Positions 38,048 to 47,104 of a stretch of 47,229 nt of DNA are shown here, one piece after another. Origin of the DNA: a virus; the IMG/VR virus record IMGVR_UViG_3300035666_000037, positions 1 to 47,229 of that record; one strand, given 5' to 3'. The notes beneath the pieces were generated by a model. It saw nothing but the letters and a program-made list of their open reading frames with translations, searched no databases and was not told the DNA's origin. Within the stretch, counting starts at the first letter, position 1. Each line of letters begins with the position of its first letter. The position numbers were made by a program, and so were the translations under genes.

Positions 38048-40399
38048 ATGGCAAAGATTACGCTGAACGATATTACGACTGAGTTTAGGGGACAGGCTCA
38101 ACTCAATAATAACTTTACTGCTATTGAGAACGAATTCCAGAATAAGGTTCTGTATCGGAACAATCCAACCGGCGAACCTAACTCGATGCAGGTCGATTTG
38201 GATATGAACTCCAAACGAATACTGAATCTGCCTGCACCATCCTATCCTAACGATCCTGTACGTTTGCAGGATCTGACTAACGGAGTTCCTCTTGCTTACG
38301 AGGACTCTATTGCCGATCTTCGTAGCCGATCTTTGACTAATGCACCGGCTAACTCTCTTGTATTTGTATCTGGGTACCACTCTCCTGGTGATGGAGGTGA
38401 AGGTTACTTCCGTGCATACAGCGGAAGCCTTACGTACACAGAGAACTATGGTACGGTAATCCTTGCAGGAGGAACTGCTGGCGCAGTCTCTACATACGCT
38501 TGGCTCCGTGTGACAGATACCATTAATCCTAAGCACTTCGGAGCAAAGGGAGATGGCGTAACAGATGACTACAGCGCAATACAAGCAGCAATCAATTCTG
38601 TACAGCCTTGGGGTTCTTACGATCAACCTGACGGCACGTACCTCGTATCTCAGAAGCTCGTAGTTGTTAACAAGTATCGCACTAAGTGGAGGTTCGGAGG
38701 AGTCATCTCTCCTTACGGTTCATACAACGATTACCTAATTTCTTTTGATAACTCTGCTAACGATTCCATTGTTCCTAGCATGGCAATGCAGTTATCGCTT
38801 GAGAATTTAACTATCGATGGCCTGTGGAAGTCCAGGGGTGCAGAGTTCAAAAAACTATATGACTCTGCTTTGGATCACGTACAAATCTGGCGACCCTGGG
38901 GTACTGGAATCAGTATTCCCATGTGCCAAGAGATCGTGATGTACCAACCCATGATCATCTCCGGTAAGGCTCGGGTTGACTCCACGATTGCCTCTGCTGC
39001 TGATTGGAACTCTGGTACTTCGTACAGTACCTCTGTTGTAGTCAAGATGAACTACAGCGCATGGAGCGGAGCATCCACGTATTCATATGCTTCTAGCACC
39101 TCAATGCTTGCGGTACGTAACAGTAATCTGTACAGGTCAATCCAGCCCATTAACTTCAACATTGATCCTGAAGGAGCAACTTCCAGTAGCTCGACGGGAA
39201 CGTATTTGTCCACGGATTACTGGGAGCGAATACCTTTTGAGTACTACGTATCCTCGGGTATTACCGGGAACGTGAACAAGTCTCCTCACGATACGACTAC
39301 TAACTACACAACTCGTTCGGGAGTAACTGCTAATAGATACTGGCGGCAAGTGTGGCCTGACGAGCCAGCATTCTCTATCGTAGGTATTGCTGACGCTAAT
39401 ACTATTGATAACTGTAAGATAATCAACTTCATTAGTCGCACTAATGAACACGCTACACTTATTCGTATCGATAACACAATGGATAACGTCCGTCCTTTGA
39501 AGACGGAATTCTATGCTGCTCAAGTACATGGAATTACCAGTGCATACATAAATGCATTCAACTCTGCTACAGCGAATACTACTGCGTTTGGTGGAAGTAT
39601 TTCGTACTCTGCTGCCCATTTGCCTATCCTTATGCATGTGCCCTCATCCAGTGGACTCAAGTTCATTGGTGGTCAGATCCAGATGGGTAACTTGAATCGC
39701 TGTAAAGCCTTTATGGCTGGAACACTGGGTATTGCAGGAAACGCAGCAAGAACATTCCTTATTGGTACGCACATCGAAGGAACATCTGCATCCGGCCAAG
39801 TTGCTATAAGCATCCTGCCTTCTGTAGAAACTTCTGGCGATAACTGGATTGAGCAAGGTCTCGGTGTTGCTCTGCTTGGTGCAAGTGCCATCAAGCGAAT
39901 TGATTTACACGGAGAGACTGAAACTGCTCAAAGCGGTACTCTTGTCTTACCTACAGGTACAAATTCGTACGCAATAACATTCAGTCCTCCAATGCAAATA
40001 GCGCCACAGCTTTCTATATATCCTAAGAAGGATCTTCATGGCCTGACTTGGAAAGTTTCATCTTTAACAAAAAATGGATTTACCGTTACTTTATCAGGAA
40101 GGTATCTTTCGCCTGCTCAAAGTTGGTCACTGAACAGTACCTCTGCATCCCAGACGGCCACGTACAGTCATAACTTCTCGTACACAGCATCAGGCGTTAT
40201 CTTTGCAGCACCGACTGCTAATCCTGGGGCAGGATACCATTTGTACATGTCCACGAATGGAGCTAATGGTATTACGATCACAGCGCCAAGTGCGCCTACG
40301 CAGGCTCTTACACAGAACTGGAGTGCGTACTGGGAGAATCTGTATCCCGAAGCAGGCGGCATCCAGTTCGATTGGTACGCTACAGTAGAACCCGAATAA
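38048..40399 (+). CDS. Tailspike/fibre protein 1 with beta-helix domain
   Basis: A 783-residue receptor-binding protein. Residues 1-60 form the docking domain (EFRGQAQLNNNFTAIENEFQ, GEPNSMQVDLDMN) shared with the next gene. A collar region follows, then the start of a pectate-lyase-like beta helix, KHFGAKGDGVTDDYSAIQAA (about 159-178). The long Ser/Thr/Gly-rich beta region probably binds or cuts surface polysaccharide. GGAGCAACA precedes the ATG. Catalytic residues cannot be placed by eye. Confidence 0.8.
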   Translation: MAKITLNDITTEFRGQAQLNNNFTAIENEFQNKVLYRNNPTGEPNSMQVDLDMNSKRILNLPAPSYPNDPVRLQDLTNGVPLAYEDSIADLRSRSLTNAPANSLVFVSGYHSPGDGGEGYFRAYSGSLTYTENYGTVILAGGTAGAVSTYAWLRVTDTINPKHFGAKGDGVTDDYSAIQAAINSVQPWGSYDQPDGTYLVSQKLVVVNKYRTKWRFGGVISPYGSYNDYLISFDNSANDSIVPSMAMQLSLENLTIDGLWKSRGAEFKKLYDSALDHVQIWRPWGTGISIPMCQEIVMYQPMIISGKARVDSTIASAADWNSGTSYSTSVVVKMNYSAWSGASTYSYASSTSMLAVRNSNLYRSIQPINFNIDPEGATSSSSTGTYLSTDYWERIPFEYYVSSGITGNVNKSPHDTTTNYTTRSGVTANRYWRQVWPDEPAFSIVGIADANTIDNCKIINFISRTNEHATLIRIDNTMDNVRPLKTEFYAAQVHGITSAYINAFNSATANTTAFGGSISYSAAHLPILMHVPSSSGLKFIGGQIQMGNLNRCKAFMAGTLGIAGNAARTFLIGTHIEGTSASGQVAISILPSVETSGDNWIEQGLGVALLGASAIKRIDLHGETETAQSGTLVLPTGTNSYAITFSPPMQIAPQLSIYPKKDLHGLTWKVSSLTKNGFTVTLSGRYLSPAQSWSLNSTSASQTATYSHNFSYTASGVIFAAPTANPGAGYHLYMSTNGANGITITAPSAPTQALTQNWSAYWENLYPEAGGIQFDWYATVEPE

Positions 40400-40409
40400 G
40401 GAAACACAA

Positions 40410-42248
40410 ATGGCAAAGATTGATTTGAATACCGTAAGTTCTGGATACCTCAGCCAAGCAGCACTGAACGCTAACTTCACTGCTATCGAAGATGAGTTCC
40501 AAGATAAAGTACTGTACAGGGATAACCCTTCTGGTGAACCCAACAGTATGCAAACCCATTTGGACATGAATGGGTACAACATTATCAATGCTGGAAATGC
40601 TACTAGCATAGGGCTACAAGAGTCAGAGAACGTATCTTTTGAATTATCTGCTACAGGTGCAGTATCTCGATCTGTTCAGAGCAAATTAGCTGATGTTGTT
40701 TCAGTCAAAGATTTTGGGGCAGTTGGGGACGGGGTGACTGACGACACTGCAGCGATACAGGCTGCGATTGATGCGGTGTATGCGGCGGGCGGGGGAAAGG
40801 TTCAACTGCCAACAGGCACGTTCAAGTGCAACATCAACACCAAGAAAGGAATCATCCTTGAAGGGTCGGGACGCGGGCAGGATCCCAATTTCACCGGCGT
40901 TATTCCGCAGGACGCGGTTTATACGTTTACGGCAGGCGGAACTACGTTAATTCCTCAAAGCAGGTTACTGCCGGTTATTAAGGGTTCCGGCAGCGGAGGT
41001 GACTCTGGCTGGATTGAATGCTCCATCCGTGATCTGAAAGTGTCCGATAACGCGGGAAGCATCGTTGCTGGAACCGTCGGCATCTTAATGGAGTTGGGCA
41101 GCCATTTTGAAATCGTTAATGTTGAAGTGCGAAACTGCGATATCGGTATACAAATCAGCAGCAGCGGAAAAACATCTTGGGGCTGGAAGATAGACCATTG
41201 CACGATTGCCGATTGCGGCACTTACGGACTGTTGCTTCCCGACAACACGCAAACCGCAACACCAGCAACAATCCTTAACCTTGATATTCGTCGTTGCACT
41301 GGGACAGGTGCGCTGTTAAAAGATGTCCTCTGTTTATCTTGGTTTGGCGGAACGCTTGCTGATAACGATTACGGCGTAAAAATAGAAGGCCCGATAAACA
41401 GCGGTGGTCTTGTTTCGTTTTACGGAATTCAGTTTGAAACCAACCTCACACGAGCCGTGGTGTTCGGGGACGGAACGGAAAACCCAGCAGGGCCGGCGTC
41501 TTTCTTTTCATGCAATTTCACAGACTACCGTGGGTCAGCAGGTAACGGTTCGGGCTGGCCGTCTGTATATGCAGGCTCGATTGCTGTTGAAGTTAAGTCT
41601 ACCGATGCGACCTCATCACTGTGCTTCACTAATTGCATGTGGCAGACGTATGAAACCTGCATTAGCTACGGGGCTAGTGCTCAAGCGCAGGTCAGCGAAA
41701 TAAATTCACGTTTTTACCAATGCACAAATCATGGAAAGGTTTTTACAAACGGAAGTACAGCGGATGGTGCAAACGAAGAGTTTTGTTCTATAGCAAAGAA
41801 CAATTATGTTGGTCTTGGTTTTGGCAGGCTGACATACAAAAGTAACGACTTTTCCACGTATTCCAACAATTTTTATTTGCAACCGGCAAACACAAACGGC
41901 TCAAACTTAGCTGGATTGATTACAAACGGATCAAACGCTTATTCCGCTTGGGAAGTTGTTCCTTCTTCAGACCCTAACAACACACACGCTGTATCGTTGG
42001 AGGCAGGAAGCACTTACGGCGCAGTTTTAATGCGAGCAAGAGGGACGGGAACTATGAGGGAACTTCGATTGGGAAATTCGGGGTTCATTCATATCAAGCT
42101 GGGTGCTAGTAACGAAATTGGATTTTTTGCGTCTAGTGGAACGACCAAACAAACGATTACAGGATCGCGTGGAGGAAATGTTGCACTGGCGTCCCTGCTA
42201 ACCGCGCTGGCTAATCACGGTTTGATTACCGATAGCAGCACGGCATAA
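40410..42248 (+). CDS. Tailspike/fibre protein 2 with beta-helix domain
   Basis: A 612-residue protein. Residues 1-55 repeat the docking domain of spike 1 (QAALNANFTAIEDEFQDKVL, GEPNSMQTHLDMN). The beta-helix start is VKDFGAVGDGVTDDTAAIQA (about 98-117). From about 40690 the DNA changes character: GTAC nearly disappears and words such as GGCGGAAC become common, so the receptor-binding part was probably swapped in behind a native head. Strong ribosome site (AAGGAAA). It may attach to spike 1 or to the same tail site. Confidence 0.8.
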   Translation: MAKIDLNTVSSGYLSQAALNANFTAIEDEFQDKVLYRDNPSGEPNSMQTHLDMNGYNIINAGNATSIGLQESENVSFELSATGAVSRSVQSKLADVVSVKDFGAVGDGVTDDTAAIQAAIDAVYAAGGGKVQLPTGTFKCNINTKKGIILEGSGRGQDPNFTGVIPQDAVYTFTAGGTTLIPQSRLLPVIKGSGSGGDSGWIECSIRDLKVSDNAGSIVAGTVGILMELGSHFEIVNVEVRNCDIGIQISSSGKTSWGWKIDHCTIADCGTYGLLLPDNTQTATPATILNLDIRRCTGTGALLKDVLCLSWFGGTLADNDYGVKIEGPINSGGLVSFYGIQFETNLTRAVVFGDGTENPAGPASFFSCNFTDYRGSAGNGSGWPSVYAGSIAVEVKSTDATSSLCFTNCMWQTYETCISYGASAQAQVSEINSRFYQCTNHGKVFTNGSTADGANEEFCSIAKNNYVGLGFGRLTYKSNDFSTYSNNFYLQPANTNGSNLAGLITNGSNAYSAWEVVPSSDPNNTHAVSLEAGSTYGAVLMRARGTGTMRELRLGNSGFIHIKLGASNEIGFFASSGTTKQTITGSRGGNVALASLLTALANHGLITDSSTA

Positions 42249-42256
42249 GGGATTGA

Positions 42257-43813
42257 ATGACAACTAAACAGGAACTAAGAGAAGCGGCAGAGAGCGATCT
42301 CTGTACCTTCGCTAAACTTGTTAACCCTATGCGGATCTATGGCGAGATCCATGAGAGGGTATTCAAGTTCTTGCAGCATTCAGGCAATGATCTGAACCAA
42401 CTCATTATGCTTCCTCGGGGGCATCAGAAGTCCCACTGTCTGGCAGTGTGGTGCGCTTGGTGGATAACGAAGCATCCTGAGGCTACGATCCTGTACATCT
42501 CGGCTACTGCACAACTCGCAGAAGATCAATTGTATGCCATTAAGTGCATTATTGATTCTCCAGTGTACCAAAGGTACTGGCCTGAGATGCTGGACAAAGA
42601 TGAGGGACGCAGGAGCAAGTGGAGTACTACGGCGATTAACGTAGACCACCCTGCTCGGGCTAAAGAGATGATACGGGATAACACAATCCGTACTGCTGGC
42701 CTGACTACGAACACTACAGGCTGGCATGCTGATGTAGTTATAGCTGATGACGTAGTAGTTCCTGATAACGCTTACACCGAAGAAGGTCGCAGGAAGACTG
42801 CTGCTTCCATGTCGCAAATGTCCTCCATCAAGAACGCTGGTGGAATGGTTAAGGCAGCGGGTACTCGATACCATCCCTCGGATCAATACAGTGTCTGGTT
42901 GAACCAGGAGGAAGCGGTATACAACGACAGAGATGAGATCGTTAGGTACATCCCAGTTTGGGAAACAATGGAAGAAGTTGTAGAGATCGATGGAGTATTT
43001 ACTTGGCCTAGAGAGGCTCGACCTGACGGTAAACGATTTGGTTTCGACAGGAAGATTCTGTCTAGAATTTATGCTGAGTACACTGACAAAACTCAGTTCC
43101 ATGCTCAGTACTATAACAATCCTAATGATCCCGAATCTAATCGTGTTGATCGCTCTCGCTTCCAGTACTACGATCAGAAGTTCCTTAAACAAGTGTCAGG
43201 CAATTGGTACTTCAAAGAAACCCGACTTAACGTGTACGCAGGAGTAGACTTTGCGTTCAGTTTATCAAAAAAATCCGATTATACGGCTATCGTTGTCATT
43301 GGCATTGATTCCTCTAACGATGTTTATGTACTCGATATCGATCGCTTCAAGAGCGATAAGATCAGCGAGTACTACGAGAGACTCGTCGGAATGTACAACA
43401 AGTGGCAGTTCAAGAAGCTCAGAGCGGAAGTCACAACGGCGCAGCAAGTCATCGTCAACGACCTGAAACAACGGTTCAAGGAAGGCGGCATCTCTCTGAA
43501 GATTGATGAGTACCGACCTAATAGGAACCAGGGTTCAAAGGAAGAACGCATTGCAGCAGTACTGGAGCCTCGGTATCAGCAACAGGCAATCTGGCATTAC
43601 CGTGGAGGATACATCCCGGTACTTGAGGATGAGATTCTTTTGGCTCGGCCTGCTCACGATGACATCGTGGACACTCTGGCAAGTATTGTAGAGATTGCAC
43701 AGAAGCCAAGAGAGCGAGTAGAGAAAGTAATAAGCACTCCTGTATCAGCTTCGTTCAACAAGCGGTTCGGAGGATTCGGAACAACTATGGGTGGAATAGC
43801 ATATGGCAGGTAA
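42257..43813 (+). CDS. Terminase large subunit
   Basis: A 518-residue packaging motor of the T7-like type. The ATPase site is MLPRGHQKSHCLAVWCAWW (about 54-72, Walker A-like RGHQKS), and DVVIADDVV (about 159-167) is the Walker B. The C-terminal nuclease has acidic residues in YAGVDFAFS (about 330-338) and DDIVDTLASIVE near the end. It couples ATP hydrolysis to DNA translocation into the head and cuts the genome. The start is behind AAGGGA; its end overlaps the portal gene by 11 bases. Confidence 0.92.
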   Translation: MTTKQELREAAESDLCTFAKLVNPMRIYGEIHERVFKFLQHSGNDLNQLIMLPRGHQKSHCLAVWCAWWITKHPEATILYISATAQLAEDQLYAIKCIIDSPVYQRYWPEMLDKDEGRRSKWSTTAINVDHPARAKEMIRDNTIRTAGLTTNTTGWHADVVIADDVVVPDNAYTEEGRRKTAASMSQMSSIKNAGGMVKAAGTRYHPSDQYSVWLNQEEAVYNDRDEIVRYIPVWETMEEVVEIDGVFTWPREARPDGKRFGFDRKILSRIYAEYTDKTQFHAQYYNNPNDPESNRVDRSRFQYYDQKFLKQVSGNWYFKETRLNVYAGVDFAFSLSKKSDYTAIVVIGIDSSNDVYVLDIDRFKSDKISEYYERLVGMYNKWQFKKLRAEVTTAQQVIVNDLKQRFKEGGISLKIDEYRPNRNQGSKEERIAAVLEPRYQQQAIWHYRGGYIPVLEDEILLARPAHDDIVDTLASIVEIAQKPRERVEKVISTPVSASFNKRFGGFGTTMGGIAYGR

Positions 43814-45581
43814 TGTAGCGCAACTCAAGGAACAACTTCGTCCTGATAATCTTGCAGGGCAGATTTACATGATGTGGAATGATTTCTACAATCAGCGTAA
43901 GCCTTGGGTAGAGGAACAGAAAGAACTCAGGAACTACTTGTTTGCTACGGATACTAGTAAGACCAGCAACAGGACACTGCCTTGGCGTAACAGCACTACT
44001 ACGCCTAAGCTTACACAGATCAGGGATAACCTTCATGCTAATTATATGGCTGCACTCTTTCCTAATGACCAATGGCTCAAATGGGAAGGATTCTCGCTTG
44101 ACGATGCTACTAAGGCCAAGCGTGAAGCCATCGAATCGTATATGCAAAACAAGACTCGACTTGGTGGATTTCGTACTGCTATCTCTCAGCTTCTGTACGA
44201 TTACATTGATTATGGCAATGCTTTTGCTGATGTCGAGTGGGTGAATGAAAACAAGGAAGACAAGCTCACGGGAGAGAAAATTCCTGGCTATGTAGGGCCA
44301 AGGGTAACACGCATCTCTCCTCTGGATATCCTTGTCAATCCTGCTGCGTCTTCGTTCAAGAACACGCCCAAGATGACACGCAAGATCATGAACCTTGGTG
44401 AACTCAAAGCACTGGCAGAAGACTTCCCTAACGAAGGTTGGGTGAACGAAGCTCTAGCCAAAGCCATGAAGTTCCGGCATGACATTGCCAATGGTCAGTA
44501 CAGCATCGAGGATTTCGATAAAGCAGCAGGCTACACCATTGATGGATTCGGTAACCTGTACGAGTACTACCAGTCTCCGTATGTAGAACTGATCGAGTTT
44601 GAGGGTGATCTGTACGATCCCAATACGGATACTCTTATGCGTAATCATTGCATTACGGTCATTGATCGTTCCAAGGTAATCCGGCAAGAGGTCAACCCTA
44701 GTTGGTTTCCCAAGGGTTCCAAGGCTCACGTTGGCTGGCGTCTGCGTCCTGACAACCTGTACGCAATGGGGCCACTGCACAATCTTGTTGGCATGCAATA
44801 CCGCATTGACCACTTGGAGAACATCAAGGCTGACGTATTCGATCTGATTGCATTCCCTCCACTCAAGATCAAGGGTGAGATCGAGGAGTTCGATTGGGCT
44901 CCCGGTGCTGAGATCCATATGGATGTCGAAGGCGATGTCACCATGCTTGTGCCTGACACTACGGCACTGGCAGCGGACACACAAATCGCTATTCTCGAAC
45001 AGCGAATGGAGGACTACGCAGGCGCACCTAAGCAGGCTATGGGTATCCGTACTCCTGGCGAGAAGACTGCTTATGAAGTGCAATCCCTTGAGAGTGCAGC
45101 AGGCCGTATCTTCCAAGAGAAGATCCAGAACTTTGAGGTGGAACTGCTTGAGCCTATCCTGAATTCCATGCTGGAAATCTCCCGCAGGAATATGGATGCA
45201 GCCGATATTGTGCGTGTGTTCGATGATGAACTGGGCGCTCAGATATTCTCCACGGTAACCAAGGAGAACATCACGGCTAATGGCAAGCTGAAGCCCGTAG
45301 GGGCACGGCACTTCTTTAGCCAGCAGCAATTGATTCAGAACCTGACGGGTTTGTTCAACAGTCCAGTAGGTCAGTTGATTGCACCGCACGTATCGTCCAA
45401 GCAATTGGCTCGTCTGGCAGAGGATCTCTTTGGTGTAGAACGCTATCAGTTGATCTCTGACAACATTGCTCTGATTGAACAGTCAGAACAGCAACGATTG
45501 ATTGCTGTACTCCAAGAGCAGGCTGTTGGTGAGGATGCCGCAATGATGGCAGCAGACCAGCAGCAGATGCCGCTTGGTTGA
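43803..45581 (+). CDS. Portal protein
   Basis: A 592-residue portal, the ring through which DNA enters and leaves the head. Length and layout fit podovirus portals: an N-terminal wing (WNDFYNQRKPWVEEQKELRN), QLLYDYIDYGNAFADVEW (about 118-135), RISPLDILVNPAA and a C-terminal crown rich in Gln (LIEQSEQQRLIAVLQEQA). It overlaps the terminase gene by 11 bases and precedes small basic genes and scaffold. Its stop codon lies inside the -35 box of the promoter at 45578. Confidence 0.92.
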   Translation: MAGNVAQLKEQLRPDNLAGQIYMMWNDFYNQRKPWVEEQKELRNYLFATDTSKTSNRTLPWRNSTTTPKLTQIRDNLHANYMAALFPNDQWLKWEGFSLDDATKAKREAIESYMQNKTRLGGFRTAISQLLYDYIDYGNAFADVEWVNENKEDKLTGEKIPGYVGPRVTRISPLDILVNPAASSFKNTPKMTRKIMNLGELKALAEDFPNEGWVNEALAKAMKFRHDIANGQYSIEDFDKAAGYTIDGFGNLYEYYQSPYVELIEFEGDLYDPNTDTLMRNHCITVIDRSKVIRQEVNPSWFPKGSKAHVGWRLRPDNLYAMGPLHNLVGMQYRIDHLENIKADVFDLIAFPPLKIKGEIEEFDWAPGAEIHMDVEGDVTMLVPDTTALAADTQIAILEQRMEDYAGAPKQAMGIRTPGEKTAYEVQSLESAAGRIFQEKIQNFEVELLEPILNSMLEISRRNMDAADIVRVFDDELGAQIFSTVTKENITANGKLKPVGARHFFSQQQLIQNLTGLFNSPVGQLIAPHVSSKQLARLAEDLFGVERYQLISDNIALIEQSEQQRLIAVLQEQAVGEDAAMMAADQQQMPLG

Positions 45582-45606
45582 CAAGTCAACTATATTCTGC
45601 GATAAT
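45578..45606 (+). promoter_or_regulatory. Near-consensus sigma70 promoter for scaffold and capsid genes
   Basis: TTGACA at 45578-45583 is a perfect -35 box. Seventeen bases later GATAAT (45601-45606) matches the -10 box at five of six positions. The -35 box spans the portal stop codon and is part of TTGAC-AA-GTCAA, a short inverted repeat. It would add transcription ahead of the basic proteins, scaffold and capsid, up to the terminator at 1476-1513. Confidence 0.8.
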
Positions 45607-45617
45607 CAGAGACTATT

Positions 45618-45893
45618 ATGGCTAAGAAAGGCGAGTTTAAAAAGAACGCTACTGCTGACAGTGTACGACAAAGAAAGTACAACAGCCAGCCAGAACAGAA
45701 GAAGAATCGTGCTGCTAGGAATCAAGCCCGTAAAGAGGCTATGCGAGAAGGCAAAGTCTCTAAGCACGATGGTAAAGACGTAGACCACAAGCATCAATTG
45801 ATGGAAGGTGGTTCCAATCATAAAACCAATCGTCGAGTAGTTAGCAAGGGTGCTAATCGAACTCGCGGTGGGCGACTAGGAGGAAAGCGATGA
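45618..45893 (+). CDS. Basic HNH-like small protein
   Basis: A 91-residue Lys/Arg/Asn-rich protein. The core DVDHKHQLMEGGSNHKTNRR (residues 54-73) and RVVSKGANRTRGG resemble the HNH-like DVDH...GGSN...N motif seen in basic phage proteins beside the portal. The second catalytic His of true HNH nucleases is not clear, so nuclease activity is doubtful. It begins just after the promoter at 45578. Role probably in DNA binding or head assembly. Confidence 0.65.
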   Translation: MAKKGEFKKNATADSVRQRKYNSQPEQKKNRAARNQARKEAMREGKVSKHDGKDVDHKHQLMEGGSNHKTNRRVVSKGANRTRGGRLGGKR

Positions 45894-46003
45894 AAGGCAT
45901 GATGAAAGACAAGAAAGGCATGGACAAGATGGGCGGAATGTATGGCTCTAAGCCTGCTGCTAAAAAAGCAGCTATGAAGAAGGCTAAGAAAGGCAAGAAG
46001 TGA
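45890..46003 (+). CDS. Lys/Met-rich microprotein, 37 residues
   Basis: MKGMMKDKKGMDKMGGMYGS at the start and a poly-Lys/Ala end (AAMKKAKKGKK). The ATG forms an ATGA overlap and has AGGAGG at the best distance, one of the strongest ribosome sites here. About 38 percent of residues are Lys. It could bind DNA in the head. No family recognised. Confidence 0.7.
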   Translation: MKGMMKDKKGMDKMGGMYGSKPAAKKAAMKKAKKGKK

Positions 46004-46131
46004 AAAAAGGTCTGTACGCTAATATCCATGCTAAAAGAAAGCGTGGAGAGAAGATGCGAAAGCCTGGCTCTAAAGGAGCACCTACGGCTGAAGACTTCAA
46101 GCAAGCTGCAAAAACTGCTAAGAAAAAGTGA
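46000..46131 (+). CDS. Basic microprotein, KGLYANIHAKRKR family, 43 residues
   Basis: Starts with GTG at a GTGA overlap: (M)KKGLYANIHAKRKRGEKMRK, then PGSKGAPTAEDFKQAAKTAK. I know this pattern from short proteins of many phages next to portal and scaffold; function unknown. Strongly basic. It ends with a GTGA overlap into the next gene. Confidence 0.75.
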   Translation: MKKGLYANIHAKRKRGEKMRKPGSKGAPTAEDFKQAAKTAKKK

Positions 46132-46385
46132 AAACAGTTTGGTTCAAGGGCGCTAGGGACGATCAAGGTAAAGCGGACAGAAAGTCCCAGATCGTCTCAG
46201 CAGCCAAAGCCCTAGAGATTCTGACCGGAATCCTTGAGGAAAAGATTAAGGAAAAAGAGTCAGAAAGGAATCTGCCGAAATGCTACGAACTCGCAGGGTT
46301 TGCGTACTTTCAAGCAGATGCGTGCGGATACATCCGTGCGCTTCGGGAAGTTCAAAGCATTATTGACCTACAAGGAAAGGAATAA
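46128..46385 (+). CDS. Hypothetical small protein before scaffold
   Basis: An 85-residue protein with a GTG start at a GTGA overlap: (M)KTVWFKGARDDQGKADRKSQ, a long helical middle (LEILTGILEEKIKEKESERN) and YFQADACGYIRALREVQS near the end. Helical and charged, perhaps an assembly partner. It stops two bases before the scaffold start. No family recognised. Confidence 0.65.
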   Translation: MKTVWFKGARDDQGKADRKSQIVSAAKALEILTGILEEKIKEKESERNLPKCYELAGFAYFQADACGYIRALREVQSIIDLQGKE

Positions 46386-46387
46386 AT

Positions 46388-47104
46388 ATGTCCGAAGAAT
46401 TCTTGGGTACGACCAATACCCAGTCAGCAGAGACTAGCCAACCCGCAGTCGAAGCGCAAGCGGTAAAGCAAGAAGGTAAAGCCGAATACGGCGAGTTCCT
46501 TCAAGCCATTACCAACCCTGAAGGAAAGCCTAAGTACAAGACTGTGGCGGATGCGTTGATTGGTGCAGCTAAGGCGCAGGAGCATATCCAGCGCATTGAG
46601 TCTGAGAACGCTGAACTTCGTACTGTTGCTAAGAAAGTTGAGACTATGGAACAACTCCTTCAACGCCTTGAACAAGGTAAGGGTTCCGACCAAACCCCGA
46701 TTCCAAAAGTCGAGGATCAGGAGCAGATCGTTCTTTCTGTACTGGAGAAACGAGATCAAGCTCTTCGTGAACGCCAGAACCGTGAACAGGTACTGGAGTC
46801 GCTTAAAGGAAAGTTTGGAGATAAAGTCCAGGATGTCCTTCAAGCGAAAGCTACTGAACTCGGTCTTAGCGTAGCTGAGATGGGTGCATTGGCTGCACGT
46901 TCACCTAAGGCTGTACTCGGTTACTTCGATACGAAAGCCGTGGCTCCTTCTGTACAGAGTACAGTAAACACGCAGGCTCTTTCTCCGAAGACTACTGAGG
47001 CGAAGGCACCAGAGAACATTATGTGGGGCGCAAGCACCAAGGATGTTGTAGGGTTCTTCCGTCAGGTCAAAGAGGAAGTCAATAAGGAACTTGGACTGGC
47101 ATAA
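46388..47104 (+). CDS. Scaffolding protein
   Basis: A 238-residue, highly charged, mostly helical protein directly before the major capsid gene: typical scaffold. A coiled coil runs near residues 62-100 (HIQRIESENAELRTVAKKVE, then QLLQRLEQG); Gln/Glu-rich ends flank it. The C-terminal helix (FRQVKEEVNKELG) may contact the coat protein, as in other phages. AAGGAATAAAT precedes the ATG. Its last codons reappear at bases 1-9. Confidence 0.8.
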   Translation: MSEEFLGTTNTQSAETSQPAVEAQAVKQEGKAEYGEFLQAITNPEGKPKYKTVADALIGAAKAQEHIQRIESENAELRTVAKKVETMEQLLQRLEQGKGSDQTPIPKVEDQEQIVLSVLEKRDQALRERQNREQVLESLKGKFGDKVQDVLQAKATELGLSVAEMGALAARSPKAVLGYFDTKAVAPSVQSTVNTQALSPKTTEAKAPENIMWGASTKDVVGFFRQVKEEVNKELGLA

